Below, in pieces: positions 52,911 through 62,090 of a DNA stretch of 64,000 nt. Every line of letters begins with the position of its first letter. The stretch's first letter is position 1. The position numbers and the translations under genes were made by a program. This DNA comes from Lachnospiraceae bacterium AC2031 (GTDB lineage Bacteria; Bacillota; Clostridia; Lachnospirales; Lachnospiraceae). The notes under the pieces were generated by a model that was not told where the DNA came from, ran no database searches, and saw only the letters and a program-made list of their open reading frames with translations. The stretch is from the NCBI GenBank assembly GCA_000687975.1, contig JIAB01000001.1:1891001-1955000 (forward strand), written 5' to 3'.

Positions 52911-54437
52911 ATGAAGGATTTAAAAACAGTAACTCGTAGATTTAAACAGCCGATAGCTTTAATTTTGGCTGTCTTAATGGCTATTTCAATAGTCTTGAGT
53001 GTAGATATTCCAAAGGGAGTAAATGCAGCATATTACAAGACTTTTACCAAGATGGAAACCTATAAAATTGGTGATAAGAACAGTGGATATTATATGGTTC
53101 CAGATCAACCTGGAAAGTACCCAGTACTTTTCCTTTTCCATGGCGCAGGTCAGTACAGTGCAGCACCTACTGAGTATAAAAGATCCGCTATGGATACAAT
53201 AAACAAGTGGATCGCTCTTGGATACATGGATCCAATGATCGTCATCATGCCTGAAATTGGAGTAGAAACTCCAGATGATTATTGGGCAATAACAGCAAAT
53301 AAGAAATTCGTCACAGCTAAAAGATTTGAAGCACTCATGGATAGCGTAAGAAATGGTGACTTCACAGATAAAGTTGATACTACAAAGAAGTTTTCTGCAG
53401 CAGGATTTTCTCAGGGCGGATCTACGGCTTTATATGTTGGTACAGCTTATCCTGATGATGTAATAAACGTAGGAGCTGCAAGTCCATCATGGTGCTATTA
53501 TCAGGTGGATGCAAAAGGTAACGAAATTGGTTATGTAAAAAAGAGTGAGATAAAATTCTCAAAAGCTTCAAATGCACACCTTTTCATTGGTAATGGAACG
53601 AAGGAAGATGCACAGTTCCCGTCAAATGTTAGTAGATACCTGAGTGTTTATTCAGAGGTAAAGGGTGATAATCCAAACAACTTTGTAGTTTATAACACTT
53701 ATGCAAGTGGCCATAACTGGGAAACATTTAAGAGAGAGATATTCTATTTCCTTTACTATACAAAGTTTGATACGGTTCCAACTAGCGAGATAATTGAAGA
53801 AGCTTGCAAGAATTCAAATCTTGATTACGAGCCATATGATCCAAGTCAGGATGAACAGCAGAATGAGAGTCAGAATAATGCAGTTCCAGTGATTGAATCT
53901 GTTACACCATCTATTAGTAATAATACAGTAGATATGGGTCAGTTCTATACAATCAATGTAAAGGCGTCTGGTTCTAATCTGAAGTATCAGTGGATGTGGC
54001 GTACAGATGATTTAGGTTGGGCAACAAGTAAATGTCCAGGAAATGATACAGCAACTATTACTCTTGAAGGTAAAAGACCAGTTGTATATTACAAGTGCGT
54101 AGTATCTAATGAGGCTGGATCTGTTGAAACAAATGAAATACCTATATATCTTGCAACACCAGGACTTACATCATCAGTAGGTGATACAGTTGCAAGAGGT
54201 CAGGCATATACTATCAGCTCAAACGTAAAGGATTCAAGATTTACATATAGCTGGGAATATAACAAGCATGATGATAAGGGATGGCTTCCAAGTCAGGTGG
54301 CAGATTGCAATAAAGATACATTACACCTTGAAGGAAAAAATCCAGTGATCACATATAGATGTACTATCACATATTACGATGGAAATAATACATTTACTGT
54401 AACTTCAGATGAGATAACAATTACTATGCCTGAATAG
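52911..54437 (+). CDS. Secreted esterase, near-identical paralogue without wall-binding repeats
   Basis: Of its 508 residues, residues about 27-317 are nearly identical to the preceding esterase. The DNA lines up without gaps (50742-51611 against 52989-53858, constant offset of 2247). The catalytic GFSQGGS and HNWETF are kept. After that it has two different Ig-like domains (about 325-508) and ends without wall-binding repeats, so it may be released or held otherwise. It starts 30 bases after the previous gene in the same operon. Confidence 0.85.
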   Translation: MKDLKTVTRRFKQPIALILAVLMAISIVLSVDIPKGVNAAYYKTFTKMETYKIGDKNSGYYMVPDQPGKYPVLFLFHGAGQYSAAPTEYKRSAMDTINKWIALGYMDPMIVIMPEIGVETPDDYWAITANKKFVTAKRFEALMDSVRNGDFTDKVDTTKKFSAAGFSQGGSTALYVGTAYPDDVINVGAASPSWCYYQVDAKGNEIGYVKKSEIKFSKASNAHLFIGNGTKEDAQFPSNVSRYLSVYSEVKGDNPNNFVVYNTYASGHNWETFKREIFYFLYYTKFDTVPTSEIIEEACKNSNLDYEPYDPSQDEQQNESQNNAVPVIESVTPSISNNTVDMGQFYTINVKASGSNLKYQWMWRTDDLGWATSKCPGNDTATITLEGKRPVVYYKCVVSNEAGSVETNEIPIYLATPGLTSSVGDTVARGQAYTISSNVKDSRFTYSWEYNKHDDKGWLPSQVADCNKDTLHLEGKNPVITYRCTITYYDGNNTFTVTSDEITITMPE

Positions 54438-54450
54438 CTTTTTTTTAGGG

Positions 54451-54481
54451 AATGCAGTGGACTTGTTCCACTGCATTTTTT
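54451..54481 (+). terminator. Hairpin of the dispersed AATGCAGTGGA family, ends the esterase operon
   Basis: Stem AATGCAGTGGA/TCCACTGCATT, 5-base loop identical to the copy at 47940, then six T. Confidence 0.9.
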
Positions 54482-54562
54482 ATGCTAGACTGAGATTTGG
54501 GGTTTACGACCTAAAAATGCACATTTTAAAGGTATGGAGATTATATGTAGGAGGGAACTAAT

Positions 54563-56137
54563 ATGACCACCGCACAGATTGGAATTATTGTTTCTATAGT
54601 TACTTATCTAGCAGGAATGCTTATTGTAGGTTTTCTTGCGTCGCGTAAGACGAAGGACGTTGGCGACTTCTACTTAGGTGGAAGGAAGCTGGGCCCATTT
54701 GTAACTGCAATGAGTGCAGAAGCATCAGATATGAGTTCGTATCTGCTGATGGGTGTTCCTGGACTTGCTTACTTCTCGGGTATTGCAGATGCTGGATGGA
54801 CCGCTATAGGACTCGCAGTTGGAACCTATCTAAACTGGCTCTTTACAGCAAAGAGACTTAGAAATTATACAGCAAAGATAGACGCTATCACGCTTCCGGA
54901 ATATTTCAAGAGAAGATTCAGAGATAAGAAGAATATCACACTTCTCATAGGTGCGCTGGCTATTATCGTATTTTTTGTTCCATACACAGCTTCGGGATTT
55001 TCAGCTTGTGGAAAGCTGTTTGCACAGCTCTTTGGAGTTAATTATCAGCTTGCCATGGTGGTTTCAGCTATCATCATTGTTGGATATACAACAACAGGTG
55101 GTTTCCTGGCTGCATCAACAACAGACTTTATCCAGTCGATCGTAATGAGTTTTGCGCTCGTTGTAGTACTGTTCTACGGAATTCACCATGCAGGTGGAAT
55201 GAACGCTGTTCTTGATAACGCAAATGCATTAAAGGGTTATCTTGATATGAATGCAACTCATGTAAATGCTGCATCAGATAATGTTGCACAGTATGTAAAT
55301 GAGAGCGCATCCTATGGGCTTTTCAATAAGATAACAATGTTCTGCTGGGGACTTGGCTACTTCGGTATGCCACATATCCTGCTTCGTTTCATGGCTATCG
55401 AGGATCCAAAGAAGCTTAAGCTTTCCCGTAGGGTTGCTTCAATTTGGGTTGTTATCTCACTTGCAGTTGCTACATTCCTTGGAGTAGTGGGGCGTGCTAT
55501 GACAGAGGCTGGTGCGCTGAATCTTCTTATGGATGAGGCTGATCTTACAGCAACTTCAGAATCAGAGAAACTTATTGTAGTGCTAGCTGATCATATTTCA
55601 AAGAATGGCTTTGGCTATGCACTTATTGCCGGACTTATTATTGCAGGTATACTTGCTTCAACAATGTCTACAGCGGATTCACAGCTCATCGCAGCTTCAT
55701 CAGCTGTATCAGAAAATATCATTCAGGATGTATTTAAGATTAATCTTAGTGAGACAGCAGCTATGCTTACAGCACGTCTTACGCTTGTAATCGTTGGTGT
55801 TCTTGGTGTTATCATTGCCTGGGATCCATCAAGTTCAGTCTTCAACATCGTGTCCTTTGCATGGGCAGGTTTCGGAGCGGTATTTGGACCGGCTACTATT
55901 ATGTCGCTGTTCTGGAAGAGAACAAACAAATATGGCTGCATCGCAGGAATGATCTCTGGAGCAGCCATGGTATTTATCTGGAAATATGGAGTTCGTCCTA
56001 TGGGCGGTGCTTGGAATCTCTATGAGTTAGCACCTGCATTCCTCGTAGCTCTTATCTTCATCTTTGTAGTATCACTTATAACACCAGCGCCAGAAGAAGA
56101 AATAACAAAAGAGTTCGACGAAGTCACAGCCATGTAA
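54563..56137 (+). CDS. putP: Sodium/proline symporter
   Basis: The 524-residue membrane protein of the solute:sodium symporter family has about 13 helices. It shows DFYLGGRKLGPFVTAMSAEA near the start, the family segment with MSSYLLMGVPGLAY, and STMSTADSQLIAASSAV later. Proline is the best guess; related solutes are possible. GGAGGGAAC precedes the ATG. It stands alone and shares a bidirectional terminator with ung. Confidence 0.9.
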   Translation: MTTAQIGIIVSIVTYLAGMLIVGFLASRKTKDVGDFYLGGRKLGPFVTAMSAEASDMSSYLLMGVPGLAYFSGIADAGWTAIGLAVGTYLNWLFTAKRLRNYTAKIDAITLPEYFKRRFRDKKNITLLIGALAIIVFFVPYTASGFSACGKLFAQLFGVNYQLAMVVSAIIIVGYTTTGGFLAASTTDFIQSIVMSFALVVVLFYGIHHAGGMNAVLDNANALKGYLDMNATHVNAASDNVAQYVNESASYGLFNKITMFCWGLGYFGMPHILLRFMAIEDPKKLKLSRRVASIWVVISLAVATFLGVVGRAMTEAGALNLLMDEADLTATSESEKLIVVLADHISKNGFGYALIAGLIIAGILASTMSTADSQLIAASSAVSENIIQDVFKINLSETAAMLTARLTLVIVGVLGVIIAWDPSSSVFNIVSFAWAGFGAVFGPATIMSLFWKRTNKYGCIAGMISGAAMVFIWKYGVRPMGGAWNLYELAPAFLVALIFIFVVSLITPAPEEEITKEFDEVTAM

Positions 56138-56184
56138 AAAATGAGTCACCTTGTACGTCCGACGTAAAAGGTGACTCATTTTTA
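56136..56184. terminator. Bidirectional terminator between putP and ung
   Basis: A stem of about 22 bp around AATGAGTCACCTT/AAGGTGACTCATT with one mismatch and almost no loop is flanked by A-run and T-run. It overlaps both stops. Confidence 0.9.
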
Positions 56185-56856
56185 GATATTTTCGATTTGC
56201 CAGTCGATTGGCTCTGTGCCGTGTTCTGTGAGGAACTGATTGGCTTTACTAAAATGCTTACATCCGAAGAATCCTCGATATGCGGAGAGTGGTGATGGAT
56301 GAGGAGCTTCAAGAATCAGATGCTGAGGATTATTCAGCATCTGTTTTTTGCTTCTGGCGAAACTTCCCCATAACATGAAAACTATCGGTCTATCTTCCTG
56401 GTTAAGAGCGCGGATTGCGGCATCGGTGAATTCCTCCCAGCCTTTTCCCTGATGAGACGCCGCTCTATGTGCTTGAACCGTTAAGACAGCATTTAGAAGC
56501 AGCACACCTTGTTCGGCCCATTTGACTAGGTACCCATTGTTAGGGATATAGCAACCGCAGTCACTTTCAAGTTCTTTATAGATATTTACAAGCGACGGCG
56601 GTATCTCGACGCCTGGCTTCACGGAAAAGGATAGTCCGTGGGCCTGACCTGGCTCGTGATAAGGGTCCTGCCCGATGATAACAACCTTTACTTCGCTTAG
56701 AGGTGTTAGGTGAAATGCATTGAATATATCGTCGCCTGGTGGATACACGGTTCCACTGGCGTAAGCCTTCCCAACAAAGTCAAAAAGCTTCTTATAGTAA
56801 TCTTTTTTATATTCTTCTTTTAGGGCATCGGCCCAGTCGTTTGTAATTGGTGGCAT
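56182..56856 (-). CDS. ung: Uracil-DNA glycosylase
   Basis: The 224-residue family 1 UDG has the catalytic Asp in GQDPYHEPGQAHGLSF, the uracil-recognition LLLNAVLTV with Asn, and the DNA-intercalating HPSPLSAYRGFFG loop. It removes uracil from DNA for base-excision repair. The gene runs opposite to its neighbours. Confidence 0.97.
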   Translation of the reverse strand: MPPITNDWADALKEEYKKDYYKKLFDFVGKAYASGTVYPPGDDIFNAFHLTPLSEVKVVIIGQDPYHEPGQAHGLSFSVKPGVEIPPSLVNIYKELESDCGCYIPNNGYLVKWAEQGVLLLNAVLTVQAHRAASHQGKGWEEFTDAAIRALNQEDRPIVFMLWGSFARSKKQMLNNPQHLILEAPHPSPLSAYRGFFGCKHFSKANQFLTEHGTEPIDWQIENI

Positions 56857-57063
56857 ATTTTTCTCCTTCTTGGATGTTTCAAATTATCATATGTTAATGC
56901 AAATAACGTGTTATGTCGCTAGTATAGCAGAATAATTAAAGATTTGACAAAGAATTAGAGATTTCTTTATAGTATTATATTAGTGTATAATAAAAATTGC
57001 GTGCTGAAAACTAGATGAGTTATTAGTTTAAATAAATGTAATGGGAAATGAGGTTTTTGAAAA

Positions 57064-57996
57064 ATGAGTGATGTGAGAAAGACACAGGCTGTCATTGACA
57101 GCGTAAACACAGTTATTAAAGGAAAGGATGCAGTAGTCAGAAAGGTACTGGCTGCAATTATCGCAGGCGGACATATTCTGATGGAGGATATTCCTGGTGT
57201 TGGTAAAACAACCCTGGCGACAGCATTTGCCAGAAGTTTATCTCTTGATTACAAGAGAGTCCAGTTTACACCAGACGTACTCCCAAGTGATATTCTGGGA
57301 TTCTCCATGTACAATGCTGCAACCAAAGAATTCGAATATAGACCGGGTTCTGTTTTTTGTAATCTATTCCTGGCAGACGAGATCAACCGTACTTCACCAA
57401 AGACTCAGTCAGCTTTGCTTGAGGTAATGGAGGAAGGTACAGCAACAGTTGATGGCGTAACAAGACGCCTGCCAGATCCTTTCGTAGTTATCGCTACAGA
57501 AAATCCATACGGTTCTTCAGGAACACAGATGCTTCCTGAGTCACAGCTGGACCGATTTATGGTGTGTCTCTCTATGGGTTACCCTGCACATGAGGATGCT
57601 GTTCAGATTCTCAAGGGAAATGCAACTAACCCACTTTCACGCGTTCAGAAGGTGATTACTGTTGATGAGCTGATTCAGCTGAGACGTGAATCTAATGATA
57701 TGTTTATCCGTGATGAAATATATGAATATGTAGTTGATCTTGTTGAAGAGACGAGAGAAAATCAGATATTCTCTGCTGGAGCAAGTCCACGTGGAACTAT
57801 TGCGCTGCTCAATATGGCTAAGGCTATCGCGGTTATCGATGGAAGAGACTATGTAACTGCTGAGGATGTTCAGTCAGTTGTGAAGGATACTCTTGGTCAT
57901 AGAGTTAAGCTTGGTCAGAAGGCAAGAGCGCAGGGTATGAATATGGACGCTGCAATGAAGGCCTTGATCCAGTCAGTCCGCACACCACGTATGTAA
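57064..57996 (+). CDS. MoxR-family AAA+ ATPase
   Basis: The 310-residue protein has Walker A EDIPGVGKTTL, Walker B LFLADEINR, sensor ENPYGSSGTQMLPESQLDR and a winged C-terminal lid. MoxR ATPases act as chaperones for cell-envelope or VWA partners, and here lie in the usual order with DUF58 and transglutaminase genes. The upstream 200 bases hold a TTGACA (56944) and a TATAAT (56986), but their spacing is wrong for one promoter. Confidence 0.93.
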   Translation: MSDVRKTQAVIDSVNTVIKGKDAVVRKVLAAIIAGGHILMEDIPGVGKTTLATAFARSLSLDYKRVQFTPDVLPSDILGFSMYNAATKEFEYRPGSVFCNLFLADEINRTSPKTQSALLEVMEEGTATVDGVTRRLPDPFVVIATENPYGSSGTQMLPESQLDRFMVCLSMGYPAHEDAVQILKGNATNPLSRVQKVITVDELIQLRRESNDMFIRDEIYEYVVDLVEETRENQIFSAGASPRGTIALLNMAKAIAVIDGRDYVTAEDVQSVVKDTLGHRVKLGQKARAQGMNMDAAMKALIQSVRTPRM

Positions 57997-58037
57997 TAGG
58001 TACTTAACGACTCTGGGAGAATGTTTGAAAGTAGTAT

Positions 58038-59144
58038 ATGGAAACTAAGTCAGCAAGACAACTGAAGAAAGAGGCTAAGGAAAGAGAAAAACTTAGAAGA
58101 CCTTTAAAAACGGTAGTACATCCCACCAGGATTATCGCGTATCTGGTACAGCTAGCCATAGCTTATTACATGCACGATTTTCTGCGAAACCATTTTATGA
58201 TGATTGTAATGTGGGTAATACTTGTGCTGCCGATTTTTGATTTGATCACATTTATCCTTCTTTATCGTGGCGTGAGGATTGAACTTTCTGCGCCTGAACG
58301 AGAGGTGAATCGTAACAGCGTTGGATATCTAAATCTAAAACTGATCAACACCAGCTATTTGGTTTCCTATGATGTGAATGTAAAGCTTGATGTGGAGAAT
58401 TCGTTCTACAAAGATAGTAGCGCAACACTACTATCCCTGCCTATAAGTGCAAGGTCCAATGCGGAAAAGCAGATTCCTATAAAGTATTCCATGAACGGAA
58501 TATATAAGTATTCCATAAAAGCAATCACTATACGTGATCTCCTGGGATTCGTTTCTGTGAAGAAGGCATTTGACGAAACTGCAGAGGTAAATGTTTATCC
58601 AGAAAGAGCACTTGCGGCAGAGGTTGATATGTCCGATATGAATAAGGGCATGACCGAGAGTGAAGAGACAGTAAAGAAGGGACATGATTTCTCTGATGTA
58701 TCTGATGTCAGAGAATATATTCCTGGTGATAAGTTGATGAGCATCCATTGGAAGCTCTCTGCGAAGAGAGATATTCTGATGGTTAAGGATAGAGTTGCGA
58801 TGTCGGATCAGCAGATGGTAATCCTGACTGAGCTTTCTGGTTCAGATGAGGAAGTGGATGAGATTCTTACGCTTACCTATGCAGTAACGAAGCGACTTGT
58901 GCAGGAGCAGACCTATGTAAGGCTCCTTTGGTGGAGTGAAGGAAATTTTTCGTTTGAAGAGAGACAGATAATGAGTCTCCGTGATCTGAGAGAAGCCTTT
59001 ACAGAAATCTACTACGCATCAATTTATTATGATCCAGAAAAGACAAGAGGCTATATGTCCAGTATCTATCCAGAACTAAAGGCATATGTGAAGGTGGCTA
59101 TGTTTGAAGGTCAGGCAAATGTCTTAGTACTGGAACAAGACTAA
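58038..59144 (+). CDS. DUF58 protein of the MoxR operon
   Basis: The 368-residue protein has two membrane segments near 28-75 and the DUF58 signature DVREYIPGDKLMSIHWKLSAKRD, with a VWA-like fold at the C-terminal part. It follows the MoxR gene by 41 bases and probably works with it at the membrane, with the transglutaminase protein next. The ribosome binding site is modest. Confidence 0.9.
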   Translation: METKSARQLKKEAKEREKLRRPLKTVVHPTRIIAYLVQLAIAYYMHDFLRNHFMMIVMWVILVLPIFDLITFILLYRGVRIELSAPEREVNRNSVGYLNLKLINTSYLVSYDVNVKLDVENSFYKDSSATLLSLPISARSNAEKQIPIKYSMNGIYKYSIKAITIRDLLGFVSVKKAFDETAEVNVYPERALAAEVDMSDMNKGMTESEETVKKGHDFSDVSDVREYIPGDKLMSIHWKLSAKRDILMVKDRVAMSDQQMVILTELSGSDEEVDEILTLTYAVTKRLVQEQTYVRLLWWSEGNFSFEERQIMSLRDLREAFTEIYYASIYYDPEKTRGYMSSIYPELKAYVKVAMFEGQANVLVLEQD

Positions 59145-59171
59145 CTATATAGAAGAAACTAATTGTGATTT

Positions 59172-61556
59172 ATGAGTAATAGTGTATGGTCACAACTTAA
59201 TAGAGATATTACTTTGCCAGGCATGAAGCCGAAGAAAGAGAAGAAGGCTCTTTCTGCATGGAATCGTGAGGACAGAACTCCGGTAAAGCTTTGCAAGGGC
59301 GCTGAGATAGACGAGTCTGTTTATGATATAAGTGAGAACAGATATTACACTCTGATCCTGAAGGGTATTATTGTGTATATGATCACTGCAGGAGGACTGG
59401 GTTCTTATCTGACTGCGTTTGATATAGCATTTAACCAGGTCCTTTTCAATATTGTGGTGTTGGGTACGGCTATTGTCTGTGCTTTGCTGTACCATTCCTT
59501 TAGATCAGAGAATCTGGGATATCTGGGATTTTTTGCTGTGTATGCAATCAGCATGTTCCTTTTCAGGGATTACATCAACTCAGGTTTCTATGCAGTACTT
59601 AATGATACGATTGATTGGGCATCGGTGTACTTTAATACCGAAGGTTTCCAGTACTATAACGAGCGTATTTCCAACAGATATGCTGCTGTAACAGTTGCGG
59701 CTTGTATTATCGGAATTGCAGTGAATGTACTTCTCAACAACTATATTCTGAGACGTGCAAGATACATAGTAGCGATAGGACTTGCTCTTACTGTTAATGT
59801 TCTGGCTTTCTATATGGAACGTGAGCCGGATACATTCTATACGATCTTAGTTTTATTTGGAATATTGATGACATTTTTCCTCAAATGCGGTCGTCATTTC
59901 TATCTCAGTCGAAGAGATCATATATATGCCCGCATGAAGCATGGTATTACCTACCAGCTGGACTTCAAGTCTTTGTGGCAGGGCATCGTGATTGCTCTTT
60001 GCTACATTGTTATTGTGGTTACACCTCTTAGTGTCGCTTACAACAAGGATTTTTATGATGCCTATCAAGAGGATAGTGAATATAAGGCTATCAGCCGTGA
60101 TGAGTTCCAGAATTTCATCACTCTTGGTTTCTGGGGACTGATCGATCATTATCCTAATAATGGTGGACTTTCAACAGGAGAGCTTGGTGGTGTTGCAGCC
60201 ATAAGACTTGATTACATGACAGATATCACAGTTCTGTACACCCCATATTCGCTGGATACGTTATATATCAAAAACTTTACCGGCGAGATTTACATGCCGT
60301 ACACCAATAAATGGACCGAGACCGGCATTAAAAAGAAGACGTATGCACCGGAAGTGAATGCGCTGAAGAAGGCTTATGAGAATGGTGATCCTCATTCGGC
60401 TCAGGGTTATATGACCATTACCAATGTGGAAGCCCCTGCGGCGCCTTATCAGCCATATTATTCGGATGGTGAAACAGAACCAATATTCTTCCGTAATAAT
60501 AAAACTTATACTTATTATCCACGCTTTGAGGATAGTACTGTTACCATAGAAAATTATCAGCCAGAATCCATATATCTGGATGTGCCTGGCGAAAATAAAG
60601 AAACCATAGATAACTTTATTGAAGAGGCTGGATTCGAAGCAGGCGACACAATGGATGTGGTTAACCAGGTGAAGGAATATTATGTTGAAAACATTCCTTA
60701 TACCATCAGACCTGGTGCAACTCCTTGGCGCGCTGACTTCATAAACTATTTCCTTACGGATAACCGTAAGGGATACTGTGCACACTTCGCATCTGCTGCA
60801 ACTCTTATTTTCAGAGAAATGGGAATCCCAGCCAGATATTGCGAAGGTTATGCTATATCCTTCAACCAGATGACTCTCTATGGTGAACTGGTAGAAGATG
60901 CTGATTATTCAAACTACTATGATGGTTACAATCCTCTGGGTGAGACAGCTCTGGTTCGAATGGATGTTACTGACGCAAATGCTCATGCCTGGGTTGAGGT
61001 TTATGTTAAAGATCGTGGCTGGGTTCCGGTTGAGGTTACCCCACCATCTGGTCTTGATGAGGAAGAAACCTCTGATAATTTCTGGGATTCTTTCAATAAT
61101 ATCTTTGGCGATGGTGATGAGAATAATTCCGATAGGGATTCGGGATTAAATACCAATGTGAATATATCTGCTGCAGATAAAGTGATGCGTGTGATTGCAT
61201 TTGTCATCATCGGTATATTGTTCCTGGCAGCGTCTATCTTCATCTTCATGAAGATCTGGCCAAGCATCAATTATAAGATACAGTATTCAAAGGCGGGGCT
61301 TTCGGATAAGCTCATCCTGAGATACAGTCTCTTTGTAAAGAAGAAGCGCAAGAAAGATAAATGGTTCCGCACCCGTATGAGTTATGAGGAGCAAATGGAT
61401 TATCTTATAGGTTTTTCTGTAAAGGATCGTGATAGAATGGTGGAGATCCTGAACCGTGCGGGCTTCTCAAATCACGAGATTAGTCAGGGCGAATTCAACT
61501 TCGCAATGTCGATGTTGGATGATTTCTTCAAGAGAGTTACCCCTCGTTTGGAATAA
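59172..61556 (+). CDS. Membrane transglutaminase-like protein (TgpA type)
   Basis: About seven membrane segments lie in residues 55-290 of this 794-residue protein. A large outside domain holds the transglutaminase core (about 490-640) with Cys in KGYCAHFASAATLIFRE, His in ANAHAWVEV and Asp in the GWVPVEV area. Another membrane segment (about 677-697) and a cytosolic tail follow. The order MoxR-DUF58-this is typical of the TgpA systems. It may crosslink or cleave proteins at the cell surface. It is 27 bases after the DUF58 gene. Confidence 0.9.
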   Translation: MSNSVWSQLNRDITLPGMKPKKEKKALSAWNREDRTPVKLCKGAEIDESVYDISENRYYTLILKGIIVYMITAGGLGSYLTAFDIAFNQVLFNIVVLGTAIVCALLYHSFRSENLGYLGFFAVYAISMFLFRDYINSGFYAVLNDTIDWASVYFNTEGFQYYNERISNRYAAVTVAACIIGIAVNVLLNNYILRRARYIVAIGLALTVNVLAFYMEREPDTFYTILVLFGILMTFFLKCGRHFYLSRRDHIYARMKHGITYQLDFKSLWQGIVIALCYIVIVVTPLSVAYNKDFYDAYQEDSEYKAISRDEFQNFITLGFWGLIDHYPNNGGLSTGELGGVAAIRLDYMTDITVLYTPYSLDTLYIKNFTGEIYMPYTNKWTETGIKKKTYAPEVNALKKAYENGDPHSAQGYMTITNVEAPAAPYQPYYSDGETEPIFFRNNKTYTYYPRFEDSTVTIENYQPESIYLDVPGENKETIDNFIEEAGFEAGDTMDVVNQVKEYYVENIPYTIRPGATPWRADFINYFLTDNRKGYCAHFASAATLIFREMGIPARYCEGYAISFNQMTLYGELVEDADYSNYYDGYNPLGETALVRMDVTDANAHAWVEVYVKDRGWVPVEVTPPSGLDEEETSDNFWDSFNNIFGDGDENNSDRDSGLNTNVNISAADKVMRVIAFVIIGILFLAASIFIFMKIWPSINYKIQYSKAGLSDKLILRYSLFVKKKRKKDKWFRTRMSYEEQMDYLIGFSVKDRDRMVEILNRAGFSNHEISQGEFNFAMSMLDDFFKRVTPRLE

Positions 61557-61584
61557 GCTAAACTAGTGGTATAGAAAAATGTGG

Positions 61585-61613
61585 TTGACAGCACATTGGC
61601 GGCTGTGTTATCT
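61585..61613 (+). promoter_or_regulatory. Promoter of the leuA T-box transcript
   Basis: Perfect TTGACA (61585-61590), 17-base spacer, TTATCT (61608-61613). Confidence 0.8.
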
Positions 61614-61619
61614 TCTACA

Positions 61620-61960
61620 CATCAATTTAATACCGTAGGCGAAAGCCTATGAACCATCAAATGCGATGATGGGGAATAGTAAATGTCGAAGATTCCTGTG
61701 AGAGAACTGCCGGGTGGTGCGAGGCAGAGGATATTCACATCGAACTCGCCCCTGAGCAGGTTGGGTGAACGTAGTTATAAGTAGTCCAACTCGGGACCTC
61801 CCGTTACAGAGGAAAGATATAAGAGCTACTTAGTAGTGAGTAAGTACTAAGAAAAGCCCCGTATCGATGAGTGCATACGTTAGTTCGTATGAAGTAGAGT
61901 GGTACCGCGTGAATTCACGTCTCTACAAGCTTTTTCAGAAGTTTGTAGGGACGTTTTTTA
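61620..61960 (+). promoter_or_regulatory. Leucine T-box riboswitch before leuA
   Basis: The T-box core GAGTGGTACCGCG (about 61897-61909) is clear. Stem I lies upstream, with GAACTC placing the specifier codon CTC (Leu) at 61745-61747, and GGTGGTGCGAGG near 61712 as the distal loop part. The terminator follows at about 61917-61957 (ACGTCTCTACAA/TTTGTAGGGACGT and six T). Uncharged tRNA-Leu should prevent termination and let leuA be read. The CTC specifier agrees with the gene it precedes. Confidence 0.92.
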
Positions 61961-61968
61961 ATCTAATC

Positions 61969-62025
61969 ATCGTCAAACAAAGGGTCTGAAAGACCCTGCA
62001 GCCGCGAAGCGGATGTGTTTGGCGA
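61969..62025 (+). ncRNA. Three-way-junction RNA between the T-box terminator and leuA
   Basis: An outer 11-bp stem (ATCGTCAAACA with TGTTTGGCGAT, one GU pair) encloses two hairpins, AGGGTCT-GAA-AGACCCT (61981-61997) and CCGC-GAA-GCGG (62002-62012), both with GAA loops. It lies between the T-box and the leuA ribosome binding site. I know no family with this shape. It may control leuA translation or be a small mobile repeat. Confidence 0.65.
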
Positions 62026-62090
62026 TTGCATTAATAACATTGAATAATACTATAAAACATAGTAAAATAAGAATTTGGAGGTAATGAGAC

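Noticed and set aside
56944..56991. Single promoter for the MoxR operon
   Set aside because: TTGACA and TATAAT are 36 bases apart, too far to work together.
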